From JAEUKA01 sp044228505 (GTDB lineage: Bacteria; Myxococcota_A; Polyangia; Palsa-1104; JAEUJZ01), in contig JBGAUT010000014.1 of assembly GCA_044228505.1 (NCBI GenBank), forward strand, positions 62,001-126,000: a stretch of 64,000 bases of DNA, written 5' to 3'. A program made the position numbers and the translations under genes. This document shows positions 26,441 to 35,400 of this stretch, piece by piece. Position 1 is the first letter of the stretch. Every line of letters begins with the position of its first letter. The notes under the pieces were generated by a model. That model made no database searches. It saw only the letters and a list, made by a program, of their open reading frames with translations, and was not told the origin of the DNA.

Positions 26441-28203
26441 GCCTCCTGTCGCTGACGGCTACGAACCACCAGCGTCGTAAAAGAGTTTACCGCCGTATAC
26501 AGACCGAAGAATCGACTGAGCACGGCCGACATCATCAGCGCACTGTGACCAACGTACATCGCCTCATCGACAACGATCTGGACCTCTTGACCATGCACAA
26601 AGCCACGCCATGCATCACGCCCGGCTTGCAGCGTCTTGGGATGACAGCGCAGCTCGGTGATTCCTAAGATCTGATTCTCCGTTGCGGTGGTCGGACTCAT
26701 CCGATACAGACGCAGGATCTCACGCAACGAATCGCGACTCTCTCTGCCACCAATTAGCGACAAGTGATTGAGCGATAGGTGGGACACCAGCTGCCACAGC
26801 GCCGCGCCTCCCAAGGGAGGAGTAATCGGTTCGGTCGGTTTCGACAGACAGGTGACCGCTTTGACCGGAGCGGAATCTTCCATCTGGAGTCGCGCCCGGG
26901 CAGGCATTTGCGCCGCCAAGTCACGATTGGTACACAGGGTATGGGCGAACACGGTCTGCGTCGCTGGTTGCGTCGGTTTGAACCGCAGATCGACAAACGA
27001 CAGATAGGTGTCACAGCCGGTCATGTCAGCGCGCCCGGTGGGCCGCCGCTGGGCATAGTAGAACGCCTGATGCTGATCACCACTTGCTGGGTGATTGAAG
27101 GAAAAGAACGGAGCGATGGTCTGGCTGGAGTTGGGATCGGCACTCATCGAGACTTTGTCGATCGAGTGGATCTCACAGGTCTTCTCCTCCCGTTTATCGG
27201 CTACGAGCTGATACTCCGGAAGTCGATGGGTCAGCCGAATCGGCTCTGCGGTCTTGCCAAACAGATTGATGATCGGAGCGCAACCGAGCATGAACGTATT
27301 TCGATTCACGGCCACGGATCGAGACGGCAGCTCGGAGAGCAGAATCAGGATATCGGCGGTCTTCCTGGCTAGCTGAATACGCGGCAGATCGATGTCGAAG
27401 AATAGAAATTTTTGCGGAAATACAAAGTACTCCTGAAGGAGTCGATAGGCCGGATGCGCATACTCAGGAGAGGGGAGCAGCGCATCCTCGATATCGAGTC
27501 CCACCGGACGGAGCGCCTGCGGACCCATGTACTGGACCTCGGGCCGACCATCGGGCAAAAGTGCCACCCCGACCGTTGATGCAATCAGCAGATCATAGAT
27601 CGAAGCGGCGATCTCAGCAGAGGCGTTGACAAACAGCCGCAGGCTTCGCAGATCCAGCTCTCCGAAGCTCTCTGCTTGGCACTCGAGCTTGATGCGTAGC
27701 ATCGCGATGCCTTTGGGATAGGCATCCAAATACGGATAACGATCGGTCGCTTCGATCTGAGCAGAGACGATCGACACCGGCCACAAGGTGGTGTCTGCTC
27801 CGGTTCGGAATCGACACAGGGCTCCGGTATCGGTCTGTGCAAAGAGCCGCGCACCCTTTTGTACCGTGAACCCGCCCAGTGGTAGACCTTGTTCGGAATC
27901 GACATCGAAATGTGCGATCGACATCGACGGTACGTTCTGCAGTAGATGCGGATACAGACATTCCAGAAGAGAGGTTGTGATCAGCGGAAAATCGGCATCC
28001 AGTCGCTGCTGAAGCCGCGCTGTCAAAAATGCAAAGCTCTCGATCAGTCGCTCAACATGTGGATCAGCACAGGCTTCAGCGGACAGATCGAGTCGGGACG
28101 CAATCTTGGGATACTTGCGTGCAAACTCTGCGCCCATTCCACGCAGGTACTGTAGCTCGCGCTGATAGGCACGCAGCAGCTCGTCTTTGGCTTCACTACT
28201 CAT
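26395..28203 (-). CDS. tssF: T6SS baseplate protein TssF
   Basis: The protein has 602 residues of the ImpG/VasA family. The N-terminal LLRAYQRELQYLRGMGAEFARKYPKIASRL is the hallmark of TssF, followed by DPHVERLIESFAFLTARLQQ and LLECLYPHLLQNVPSM. Late elements include QYMGPQALRP, LLQEYFVFPQKFLFFD and NLFGKTAEPI. It assembles with TssE, TssG and TssK into the baseplate that recruits the sheath and tail tube. The start overlaps the tssE stop by 8 bp and the gene ends within the start of tssG. Length and domain order are normal for the family. Confidence 0.95.
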   Translation of the reverse strand: MSSEAKDELLRAYQRELQYLRGMGAEFARKYPKIASRLDLSAEACADPHVERLIESFAFLTARLQQRLDADFPLITTSLLECLYPHLLQNVPSMSIAHFDVDSEQGLPLGGFTVQKGARLFAQTDTGALCRFRTGADTTLWPVSIVSAQIEATDRYPYLDAYPKGIAMLRIKLECQAESFGELDLRSLRLFVNASAEIAASIYDLLIASTVGVALLPDGRPEVQYMGPQALRPVGLDIEDALLPSPEYAHPAYRLLQEYFVFPQKFLFFDIDLPRIQLARKTADILILLSELPSRSVAVNRNTFMLGCAPIINLFGKTAEPIRLTHRLPEYQLVADKREEKTCEIHSIDKVSMSADPNSSQTIAPFFSFNHPASGDQHQAFYYAQRRPTGRADMTGCDTYLSFVDLRFKPTQPATQTVFAHTLCTNRDLAAQMPARARLQMEDSAPVKAVTCLSKPTEPITPPLGGAALWQLVSHLSLNHLSLIGGRESRDSLREILRLYRMSPTTATENQILGITELRCHPKTLQAGRDAWRGFVHGQEVQIVVDEAMYVGHSALMMSAVLSRFFGLYTAVNSFTTLVVRSRQRQEAWKKWPPLAGARNLL

Positions 28204-28672
28204 GGCTCTTGTGCTCCAACAGACGAGGGCTGGCCATCACGCGAAACGACACCGGCTCACGCAGCTCCTCCATCACCAAGGTTCCGGTGATGTTGAGAAT
28301 GAGTCGTGACTCGGTCTGAATAAACTGCGCCACCGTGACCCGAGGATTCGCAAGCCGAGGCTCAAATGTCTCAATCGTGCGCGTGAGCAGTGAGATCAAG
28401 TGACGCATCGACTGGGGGTCTAATGGGTTTACCCACAGCAGATCGGTCGCCCCAAAATCAATGACAGAGCGCTCCCGCTCGAGCAACTCATGGGAAGGCA
28501 GTCCGGATCGAGTGTTGAGAAGTCGCGAGATTTCCTCACGAACGGAAGTCACCAGATCGGAATAGGAAAGCGTGCGCAGCGGTACCGGTTCGCGCGCCTG
28601 CTCTGGCTTTCGATCAGAGAGTCGCTCAAACAGTGGAACCGCAGCAACATGCTGTTTAGATGGAAGCGGCAT
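28196..28672 (-). CDS. tssE: T6SS baseplate protein TssE (gp25-like)
   Basis: The protein has 158 residues of the GPW/gp25 family: ISRLLNTRSGLPSHELLERE, VIDFGATDLLWVNP, LISLLTRTIETFEPRLANPRV and a C-terminal LNITGTLVMEELREPVSFRV. It is the T4 gp25-like part of the baseplate that nucleates sheath polymerisation. The gene lies 12 bp downstream of hcp and overlaps tssF. Residues Glu-Pro-Arg in TFEPRL match the conserved EPR core motif of the family. Confidence 0.93.
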   Translation of the reverse strand: MPLPSKQHVAAVPLFERLSDRKPEQAREPVPLRTLSYSDLVTSVREEISRLLNTRSGLPSHELLERERSVIDFGATDLLWVNPLDPQSMRHLISLLTRTIETFEPRLANPRVTVAQFIQTESRLILNITGTLVMEELREPVSFRVMASPRLLEHKSHE

Positions 28673-28684
28673 CTTGGGCTACTA

Positions 28685-29173
28685 CTAAGCGCCCTTGTTT
28701 TCTTCCAGAGACCAGTTGGAAGAACTCTTGCCCTTGTTGCCACCCGGCTGCTTCTGAAGCTGCTGGCCGTAGTCCCAGGTGATCTTCTTATAGCTAAAGG
28801 TCACCGTTTCGATCGGCTGATCGCCACCGCCACCGACCGACACGCTGGTGATGATGCAGCTATCGAAGGTGTAGGTCAGGTACTCGAGCGGCTTGCCGGC
28901 CGAGTCGGCCTTCCAAACATGAACCTTCATCGCCTTGATGTCTTCGCCCGCGCAGCACTTGAGGTTCAGCGTGGGCGAGGCCAGATCGGCCTGCTTGGTC
29001 ACCGTGAAGTCCTGATGGACGCAGCGGCCCGATGCACGGCTGGTGTTCGATGGGCCCGAGGTGAGCGGCATCGACACGCCGTGGTTAAAGGACAGAAGCT
29101 CGATCATGTCCTTGCCCTGGGCAGAGGTCGACTCTCCCTTGATTCCGTCAATTTCCCAGAAGATGTTCTGCAT
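28685..29173 (-). CDS. hcp: T6SS tail-tube protein Hcp (TssD)
   Basis: The protein has 162 residues. It starts at the ATG at 29173, preceded by AAGGGGAA; the frame extends 48 bp further but adds unrelated sequence. Features of Hcp are the start MQNIFWEIDGIKGES, FNHGVSMPLTSGPSNTSRASGRCVH-like loop elements (DFTVTKQADLASP) and the late ITSVSVGGGGDQPIETVTFSYKKI stretch. Hcp hexamers form the expelled inner tube and may carry small effectors in the lumen. The tail after the core (QKQPGGNKGKSSSNW) is Lys/Ser/Gly-rich and short. It lies between tssC and tssE, the usual order. Confidence 0.94.
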   Translation of the reverse strand: MQNIFWEIDGIKGESTSAQGKDMIELLSFNHGVSMPLTSGPSNTSRASGRCVHQDFTVTKQADLASPTLNLKCCAGEDIKAMKVHVWKADSAGKPLEYLTYTFDSCIITSVSVGGGGDQPIETVTFSYKKITWDYGQQLQKQPGGNKGKSSSNWSLEENKGA

Positions 29174-29233
29174 TTCGAATTCCCCTTGAGCCTCTGTCCC
29201 AGTGGAACAGAGGCGTCTCATAGCATCCCGTTA

Positions 29234-30700
29234 TCAACCAGCGGCAGGCGGTGGAAGCTCTGCCACCAAGCGAATCGAAGCGGTCAGCTCATTGAGCTGA
29301 AAGTGCGGCTTGAGGAATGCCACCGCACGGTACACACCCGGCTTACCCGGAACATCGAACACGTCGATCCGAGCCTCGCGCAGCGGATACTTGGCCTTGA
29401 TCTCCTGACCTGCATCGTCACGAAGCAGGATGTAGTTTGCGATCCAGTTGTTCAGATAGTTGGCCACATTTTCGCGAGTCAAGAAGCTGCCGATCTTGTC
29501 GCGCATGATCGCTTTGAGATAGTGCGCAAACCGCGACGAGGCGAGCAAGTACGGAAGCTGCGAAGACAGCGACGCGTTGGCATTGGCCTGCGGCGTGTTA
29601 TAGGTCTTCGGCTTGTTGGTAGTCTGGCCTCCGAAGAACGCGGCGTAGTCCGTATCCTTACAGTGACACAGCGAGATGAAGCCGAGGTCCGACAGCTCCT
29701 TCTCACGGCGATCGGTGATCGCGATCTCGGTCGGACACTTGAGAGCGATGTCTCCTTCATCGGTCTTGAAGGTATGCGCGGGCAGTCCCTGAACGATTCC
29801 GCCGCCTTCCACACCTCGGATCGCGGCCGTCCACTTGTGAAGCGCAAATGCGTTGGTGATGCGCTGTCCCATCACGTACGCGGCATTGCTCCACAGGTAC
29901 TTGTTGTGGTCCTTGCCGTCGGTGTCTTCCTCGAAACGGAACTCCTCGACCGGCACCGTCTTGGCACCGTAGGGAAGTCGCCCGAGCACGCGGGGCAGGG
30001 CCAGCGCAACGTAGCGAGAATCCTCAGACTCACGGAACGAACGCCAGGTGATAAGCTCCGAGCTCTCAAACAGCTTGGACAGATCACGCGGGTTGCCAAG
30101 CTCGGTGAAGCTCTCCATATCGAAGAGACGAGGACTGGCAGCGCTGATGAACGGAGCGTGTGCAGCGGCCGCAACATTGGAGATCTTGCCAAGCAGCGAG
30201 ATATCCTGCGGATGCCGACCAAACTCGTAGTCACCGACGAGGCATCCATAGGGCGCGCCACCGAAGGTACCAAACTCTTCTTCATAGATCTTCTTGAACA
30301 GATTGCTCTGATCGAACTCTGAGGCCTTCTCAAGATCATTGAGAAGTTCCTTCTTGGTCGCGTGCATCACCCGCAGCTTGAGCGAGGAGCTGGTCTCGGT
30401 GTTCATCACCAAGTAGTTCAGACCACGCCACGAGCCTTCCAGTTTCTGGAATCGCTCATCGTGCATGATGGCGTTGACCTGCTGCGTCAACACTTCATCA
30501 ATGTGCGCGATCTTTTCGAGCACTAGCTTGGCTAGATCAGTAGTCGGCGAAACCGCCGTCGGATCCACCTGATTCACGAACTCGCCGATCAGCGTACGAG
30601 AGTGCGCGATCTGCAGCTCATCGCGGGCCATCTTGCCATCGCGGATCAGGTTGTCGAGGACGTCCGTCGTCGTCTTGGTAGTTGTTTCATTTTCAGCCAC
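29234..30700 (-). CDS. tssC: T6SS contractile sheath large subunit TssC
   Basis: The protein has 488 residues of the ImpC/VipB (EvpB) family. Hallmarks include IDEVLTQQVNAIMHDERFQKLEGSWRGL, FGTFGGAPYGCLVGDYEF, HAPFISAASPRLFDM, RYVALALPRVLGRLPYG and the C-terminal KAIMRDKIGSFLTRENV. With TssB it forms the contractile sheath. The gene ends 60 bp upstream of the hcp start and starts 12 bp after tssB. Length is typical and no domain is missing. Confidence 0.96.
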   Translation of the reverse strand: MAENETTTKTTTDVLDNLIRDGKMARDELQIAHSRTLIGEFVNQVDPTAVSPTTDLAKLVLEKIAHIDEVLTQQVNAIMHDERFQKLEGSWRGLNYLVMNTETSSSLKLRVMHATKKELLNDLEKASEFDQSNLFKKIYEEEFGTFGGAPYGCLVGDYEFGRHPQDISLLGKISNVAAAAHAPFISAASPRLFDMESFTELGNPRDLSKLFESSELITWRSFRESEDSRYVALALPRVLGRLPYGAKTVPVEEFRFEEDTDGKDHNKYLWSNAAYVMGQRITNAFALHKWTAAIRGVEGGGIVQGLPAHTFKTDEGDIALKCPTEIAITDRREKELSDLGFISLCHCKDTDYAAFFGGQTTNKPKTYNTPQANANASLSSQLPYLLASSRFAHYLKAIMRDKIGSFLTRENVANYLNNWIANYILLRDDAGQEIKAKYPLREARIDVFDVPGKPGVYRAVAFLKPHFQLNELTASIRLVAELPPPAAG

Positions 30701-30712
30701 GGCAACCCCTCC

Positions 30713-31219
30713 TTAGCTCGAAGCCACGCTCTTGGCAGCAAGGGCTTTGACGGCCCCAAACTTGTCTTTGTCAGAAAGCAGCTTCTGAAGCTGCCCCTGC
30801 AAATCCTCGTTACCATCCAGCTTGGTCAGTAGGTCGACCAGCCGCTGCCGCATTTCCAGCATCTCCCGCAGTTCTTTCGTAGCCTTCACGATTGCGGTCG
30901 GATGAAAGTCATCCAGGTGACGGAACGTTAGCTCCACCCCAAACGACGACCCGTCCTTCTTGATCTGGTTTGGTACGCTGTACTTTAACTTTGGTGCAAT
31001 GTTGCCAAGCACCTGGTTGAAGTTGTCGCGATCGATCTGAACGAACTTGCGATCCTTCAACCTGGGCAGAGCATCCTGCTGACCTGCAAGGTCCGCAAGA
31101 ATGCCAACGACGAAGGGAAGTTCCTTCATCTGGATGGCGCCGCCGATTTCCACATCGTAGGTGATCTGGACCCGTGGCGGCCTTACACGGTCGAGTTTGT
31201 GCTGGGTACTCTCAGACAT
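30713..31219 (-). CDS. tssB: T6SS contractile sheath small subunit TssB
   Basis: The protein has 168 residues of the ImpB/VipA family: RVQITYDVEIGGAIQMKELPF, VVGILADLAG, LKDRKFVQIDRDNFNQVL, the LTFRHLDDFHPTAIV core and a C-terminal helical segment (LVDLLTKLDGNEDLQGQLQKLL) that in the family interacts with the ClpV unfoldase. ClpV itself is not encoded in the window. The 95 bp gap to tssA upstream is one of the few non-coding spaces in the locus and might hold a secondary promoter for the sheath genes. Confidence 0.95.
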   Translation of the reverse strand: MSESTQHKLDRVRPPRVQITYDVEIGGAIQMKELPFVVGILADLAGQQDALPRLKDRKFVQIDRDNFNQVLGNIAPKLKYSVPNQIKKDGSSFGVELTFRHLDDFHPTAIVKATKELREMLEMRQRLVDLLTKLDGNEDLQGQLQKLLSDKDKFGAVKALAAKSVASS

Positions 31220-31314
31220 CGTTCCCTCACGTCAGCCTGTGGGGCGTAAAGTCCCCGGTTTCATCCACAGACGCCAGGGCCAATCCTTGGCATCTCACGA
31301 GAATTCCTTCTCAT

Positions 31315-32439
31315 TCATTCCGAATGCGGTCCCTTTACCCCCAGCAGCGCATAGATCGTTTGGCGATCGTTCCCCTCGGCAACAAGCTCACCAAGTAGTT
31401 GGATCAGATCCATGTTACCCCAAGACACGGCCCGTTTCACAAGGTATGGAACCGGACTGTGGGGCTCTGTACGCTGAAGATACTCAGCCGCTTCGACAAG
31501 TCGTTGATATGCTTGAACCCGACTCCGAATCGGTCCGCTCGGACCCTCTTCTGGTCGGTTATCTCCTCGGGTCAAAGGCTTGGCTTGGTGTTCGCCCTCC
31601 ATCGCGACCTCCGTGGTTTGCCCACCTTCCGAGGGATGTCCATCCGCTGCTGCTGCACTCTGGCTGCCAGACGGTGCAACCGGTTCGCTCACTCTTTTTG
31701 GGGTGTACTGCGCAATCAAGGCAGAGATGTCTCTCACCAAGTTGCGCAGCTCTCGCAGCATGGCGGGTTGATCCGGTAGCTTATCGAGAACAAGCTGTTC
31801 AAGCTCGATCGCAGCAGCATCCACCGCAGCCAGCTCACCAAAGCGTGCGGTATAAAACGCCCCGCTGGTGTTACTGGCCGCTGCCAAGAACGTCGCCGGT
31901 AGGATCTCATCCCCACCGCTCGGTGCCTTCTCGTTCCGCAGAGCGCGCTCCCACTCGACCCAACTCAGCGCCGGGCGCTCGCCGTAGGCTTCGGTGAGTG
32001 GCACTTCCTTGATCCGCAGTGAGATTTTTTGGGACAAGTACTCGATCGGTGCCAGCCGATAGGAGGAATCGCCTTCCTCCATCAAGGGATACAAGGTGAC
32101 CCAGTAGCGCGACAGTAGCTGGGTGCAGAGCTTGATGCCCAACGTCAGGCCTGGGAGCCCATACAGCTTGAGCCACGCTTCGCAGAGCCACACCGCGATC
32201 TGCAGATCCTTGCTCCGCTCGCGCAGAGCCTTCTGTCCCAGAAGCGATACCTTGGCAAAGTCCGCCCGCTTGACCTTGATCTGCCAAATCCCTTGCGGAA
32301 GGCTCTCATCCTCTTCACGACGTGCCTCACCGATCGCGTCGTAGGTTCCTTCGTACCGCAGCCACTCTCCTGCTGGCTCGCGCTCCGAGATCGGCTGAAG
32401 GAGTGATTCAAAGTCGATGGATGGCAACTCAGACATCAC
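31315..32439 (-). CDS. tssA: T6SS assembly-cap protein TssA
   Basis: The protein has 374 residues. It carries the ImpA N-terminal domain: FESLLQPISEREPAGEWLRYEG, LRERSKDLQIAVWLCEAWLKLYGLPGL, LLSRYWVTLYPLMEEGD and LAPIEYLSQ. The C-terminal part (RVQAYQRLVEAAEYLQRTEPHSPVPYLVKRAVSWG) matches the short-TssA C-terminal helical element (LVEAAEYLQRTEPHSPVPYL). TssA primes baseplate-to-membrane-complex docking and caps the growing sheath. A Ser/Ala/Gly-rich linker separates the two. It starts 6 bp after tssM, so it is co-transcribed with it. Confidence 0.92.
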   Translation of the reverse strand: MMSELPSIDFESLLQPISEREPAGEWLRYEGTYDAIGEARREEDESLPQGIWQIKVKRADFAKVSLLGQKALRERSKDLQIAVWLCEAWLKLYGLPGLTLGIKLCTQLLSRYWVTLYPLMEEGDSSYRLAPIEYLSQKISLRIKEVPLTEAYGERPALSWVEWERALRNEKAPSGGDEILPATFLAAASNTSGAFYTARFGELAAVDAAAIELEQLVLDKLPDQPAMLRELRNLVRDISALIAQYTPKRVSEPVAPSGSQSAAAADGHPSEGGQTTEVAMEGEHQAKPLTRGDNRPEEGPSGPIRSRVQAYQRLVEAAEYLQRTEPHSPVPYLVKRAVSWGNMDLIQLLGELVAEGNDRQTIYALLGVKGPHSE

Positions 32440-32445
32440 GATTCC

Positions 32446-35400
32446 TCACTGTCCATTCCGACCGCGAGTAAGCGGCGCTAGCGTCGGCCAATCAACCGGA
32501 ATTACCAGCAGTTCCTTGCTTTCCGGCGGATTTAAGACAATCCGGACAAAGACCACAGCCTTGTTGTAAAGGAATGCCATTTTGGCTGCACCGCTCGGAG
32601 TATTTCCTTTGTTGGTGTAATAGGAATCGGGCAGCAGTCGCACTCGTCCGGTGTGCTTGCGCTCAGCGATATCGACCATGAACTTTAGAACGTGCGGCTG
32701 GCGGTCCAGTGACTTCCGCAGATCTGTCTGAGAGGCTCTGAACATTCGAATGATCCGCACCAGTCCCCAGATTCCGGCGAAATCAAACGAGATCGAATCG
32801 TTCGAATCGACCGTTGCGCCGCGGGGTTGCCCAGTGGGTGCCGGTACATAGGGCCCGTCCTTCGCCCAACGCATCGACAACCGCACCCGATCGCCGAGCT
32901 GCCAGGCCCCCTGTCCATCCTCGACCTTCTGGTCACCCGTGGAGAATCCCCACTCTGCAATCTGCTGACCATTGATCTCGTTGCTCTTGTTGATGCGGTA
33001 ATCCACCGAGACGTTGTAACGAGCCAGATCACCGCGATCACCAAGGAGTGGTGCAAAGAACGGACGCACCTCTCGCAAGGATTGCAGGAAGGTACTTACC
33101 TCACGGCCCACCTCGCCTGACCCACCGAGCGTCTCGCGACGACCGACGTAGGCATCGTACTGGCGGATAAACTCGTCGTACTCCTGAAAGAATCCCCGAA
33201 TGTCACGAGGTATCGCATCGGGATCATCAAGAGACTGCGCGTTGCGGGTAAACGGAAATTTTCCGGCCAAATCTTGGTTAAAGCGCCGCGCCAGATGCTC
33301 GTACAGCTCTAGGATCTTCTCGGCCGCAAACACCAAACAACGCTTGCGCACGGAGTCATGGACGCGAGCTTTGGTCTGCAAGAAAAAGTCGGTGTTGTCA
33401 CCAGTCTGTCTCGGAAGTTTGTCCAGACAGTTTTCCGGAGTAACAGTGATGAGCGTGGTGTCAAAGAACGACTCCATTTCCTTGACGGAGTTACCAGGAG
33501 TCATGCGCTCGAAGTACTCCAGTTGGTTGACGATATTGCGCCACTTGCCAACCAAAGGATCGTCGCTGCGAGCGCTGGTTAGACCATCGAGTAGAGAGAC
33601 CGGAACCTTGGCATAATCCCGGCCCCAGCCCTTCATCCGATTGCGCTGGGTCTTAATGTACTGCGATAGTGCATCGGCATCTTCGACATCAAACGCGGCC
33701 AGAACCGGCGGCTTGTCACCACGCCAGCTCGCCAGCTTGCTAGAGACTCGATACATCTCCTCGCGCTCTGGGAGGAGATCGATCCGACGCAGAATTTCCC
33801 GTGAATCTTCCTGAAGCTGCTGATACAGCTCACTGTGCGGAGCTTTCAGTGTCAGCCGATCGTACGTCTCCAAGATCTGCCGTAGCACGGAGGAGACTCT
33901 CTTTAGGTCACCCACCTCACTGCTTAGCTCATCCTGCAGCGCGTTGACATCGCCACTAAAGCGCAACACGCGTTCTTCGCGACGTGCTTGGGCCACCAGC
34001 GCCGGCATATTCTGTCCGAGTCGCTCCAGCGCCGTACTCTTGACGACTTCGCGGATATGCCGATAGACCTGTCCGAGGCGATCCCGAACATAGGTATCAT
34101 AGGCATCCGCAAACGCGGTCGACTGCCGCAGCAGATCATCGTTCCACACCACCCGATAGGAGCCTTCGGAGTTCTGGGCGTGCGGCTTTTCCAGGTTCTG
34201 CTGCACAAATGCAAGAGACAGGAACGTCTCTAGGTTCGCCTTTAGCTCTACCAACCCCTGGGTGATCACCAAGCGGTGTTTTTCGTTGTCGCGAGCGATG
34301 ATCACACCCATCTGCGGAAGTTGCACTTCGAGCAGACGACGCCGTAGCTGCTGGTGGGACTGCTGCCATTCCTGTCTCAGCTCATCACTCATTCGCCCAT
34401 CCGGAGAGAAATGCCGCAGCGAGGCCAACACCTCCGAGAAAGGATCGCCAAGTTCTAGGGAGTCCTTTGACAGCCACTGCAGCTCCGGCCGATTGAGATC
34501 TCGATCCAGCCTCTGTAGGACGTCGCGTAGCTCCGTGAGTATCGGCAGATCGGCACCGCCACCCTCACTCTCTGCTTTGAGCCGACTAATGTGCGCGAGG
34601 ATTTCTTCTGTCTCGATCGCGATGGCGTTCTCGATGAACATACGCCGATGCAGCGCCTTGCAAATGGTTCGCGCCCGCGCTTGTACTTTGGGATTCACCA
34701 GGGCCAAGTCAAAGGAACGACTGGTCGCGTTGGCTAGCGCCTCTTGATACAGCTCTGCATTTCGCAAAAAGATCGGCTGCAGCTCGACCCCGAACACGTA
34801 CTTCACAAGGGGAACGACGGTATCGAATCGCTTGTGACGTTCACTCCCCAGACGGTTGTAGGTATCTACGTTTTGGACAAACTCCAGATACGCATGCGAT
34901 AGATCCCGCAGCTCTTGGAACTCTGGCATGGACTGCAATGCCTGAATCTGGACGGTCTTCGAAGTCAGCCTCTCCGCACTCGCTGAAGGACTGCGGGAAG
35001 ATCCCGGCTCTCCCGCAGGCGGAGGCTCATCACTCGCCAACGGCGCAGTGATGTCTCCTTCCAGTCCTAGCACCTGCTTGGCTTTGAGCGCCAAGCCCTC
35101 ATGAAGACCTCCCAGCACCACCCGCTCAAACGAGCGCCGCATCGCCTCCTGAACATCATCATCGAGTGAACTAAGCCAAGACGAAGGGAGTCGAACACTG
35201 AGCAGACGACTGTTGGCGACGTTGCCAATCGCAGCAAGCAGTTCCTGGGTCTGCTGCGCAAAACGGTCCTTGTCTTGGGCCACCGAAAGGGAGGTCTCGA
35301 CCGGAACTTTGTCTAGGAATCCCATCACCGCTCGGGCATCGCGGCTCAGGTTCGCGTACGCAGTCCACAAAAGGAGTACACTCACCAGGATCGACGCACC

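Noticed and set aside
28490..30322. 610-residue open frame on the plus strand opposite tssE, hcp and tssC
   Set aside because: It crosses three well-supported T6SS genes, and its composition follows from the reverse complement of their codons.
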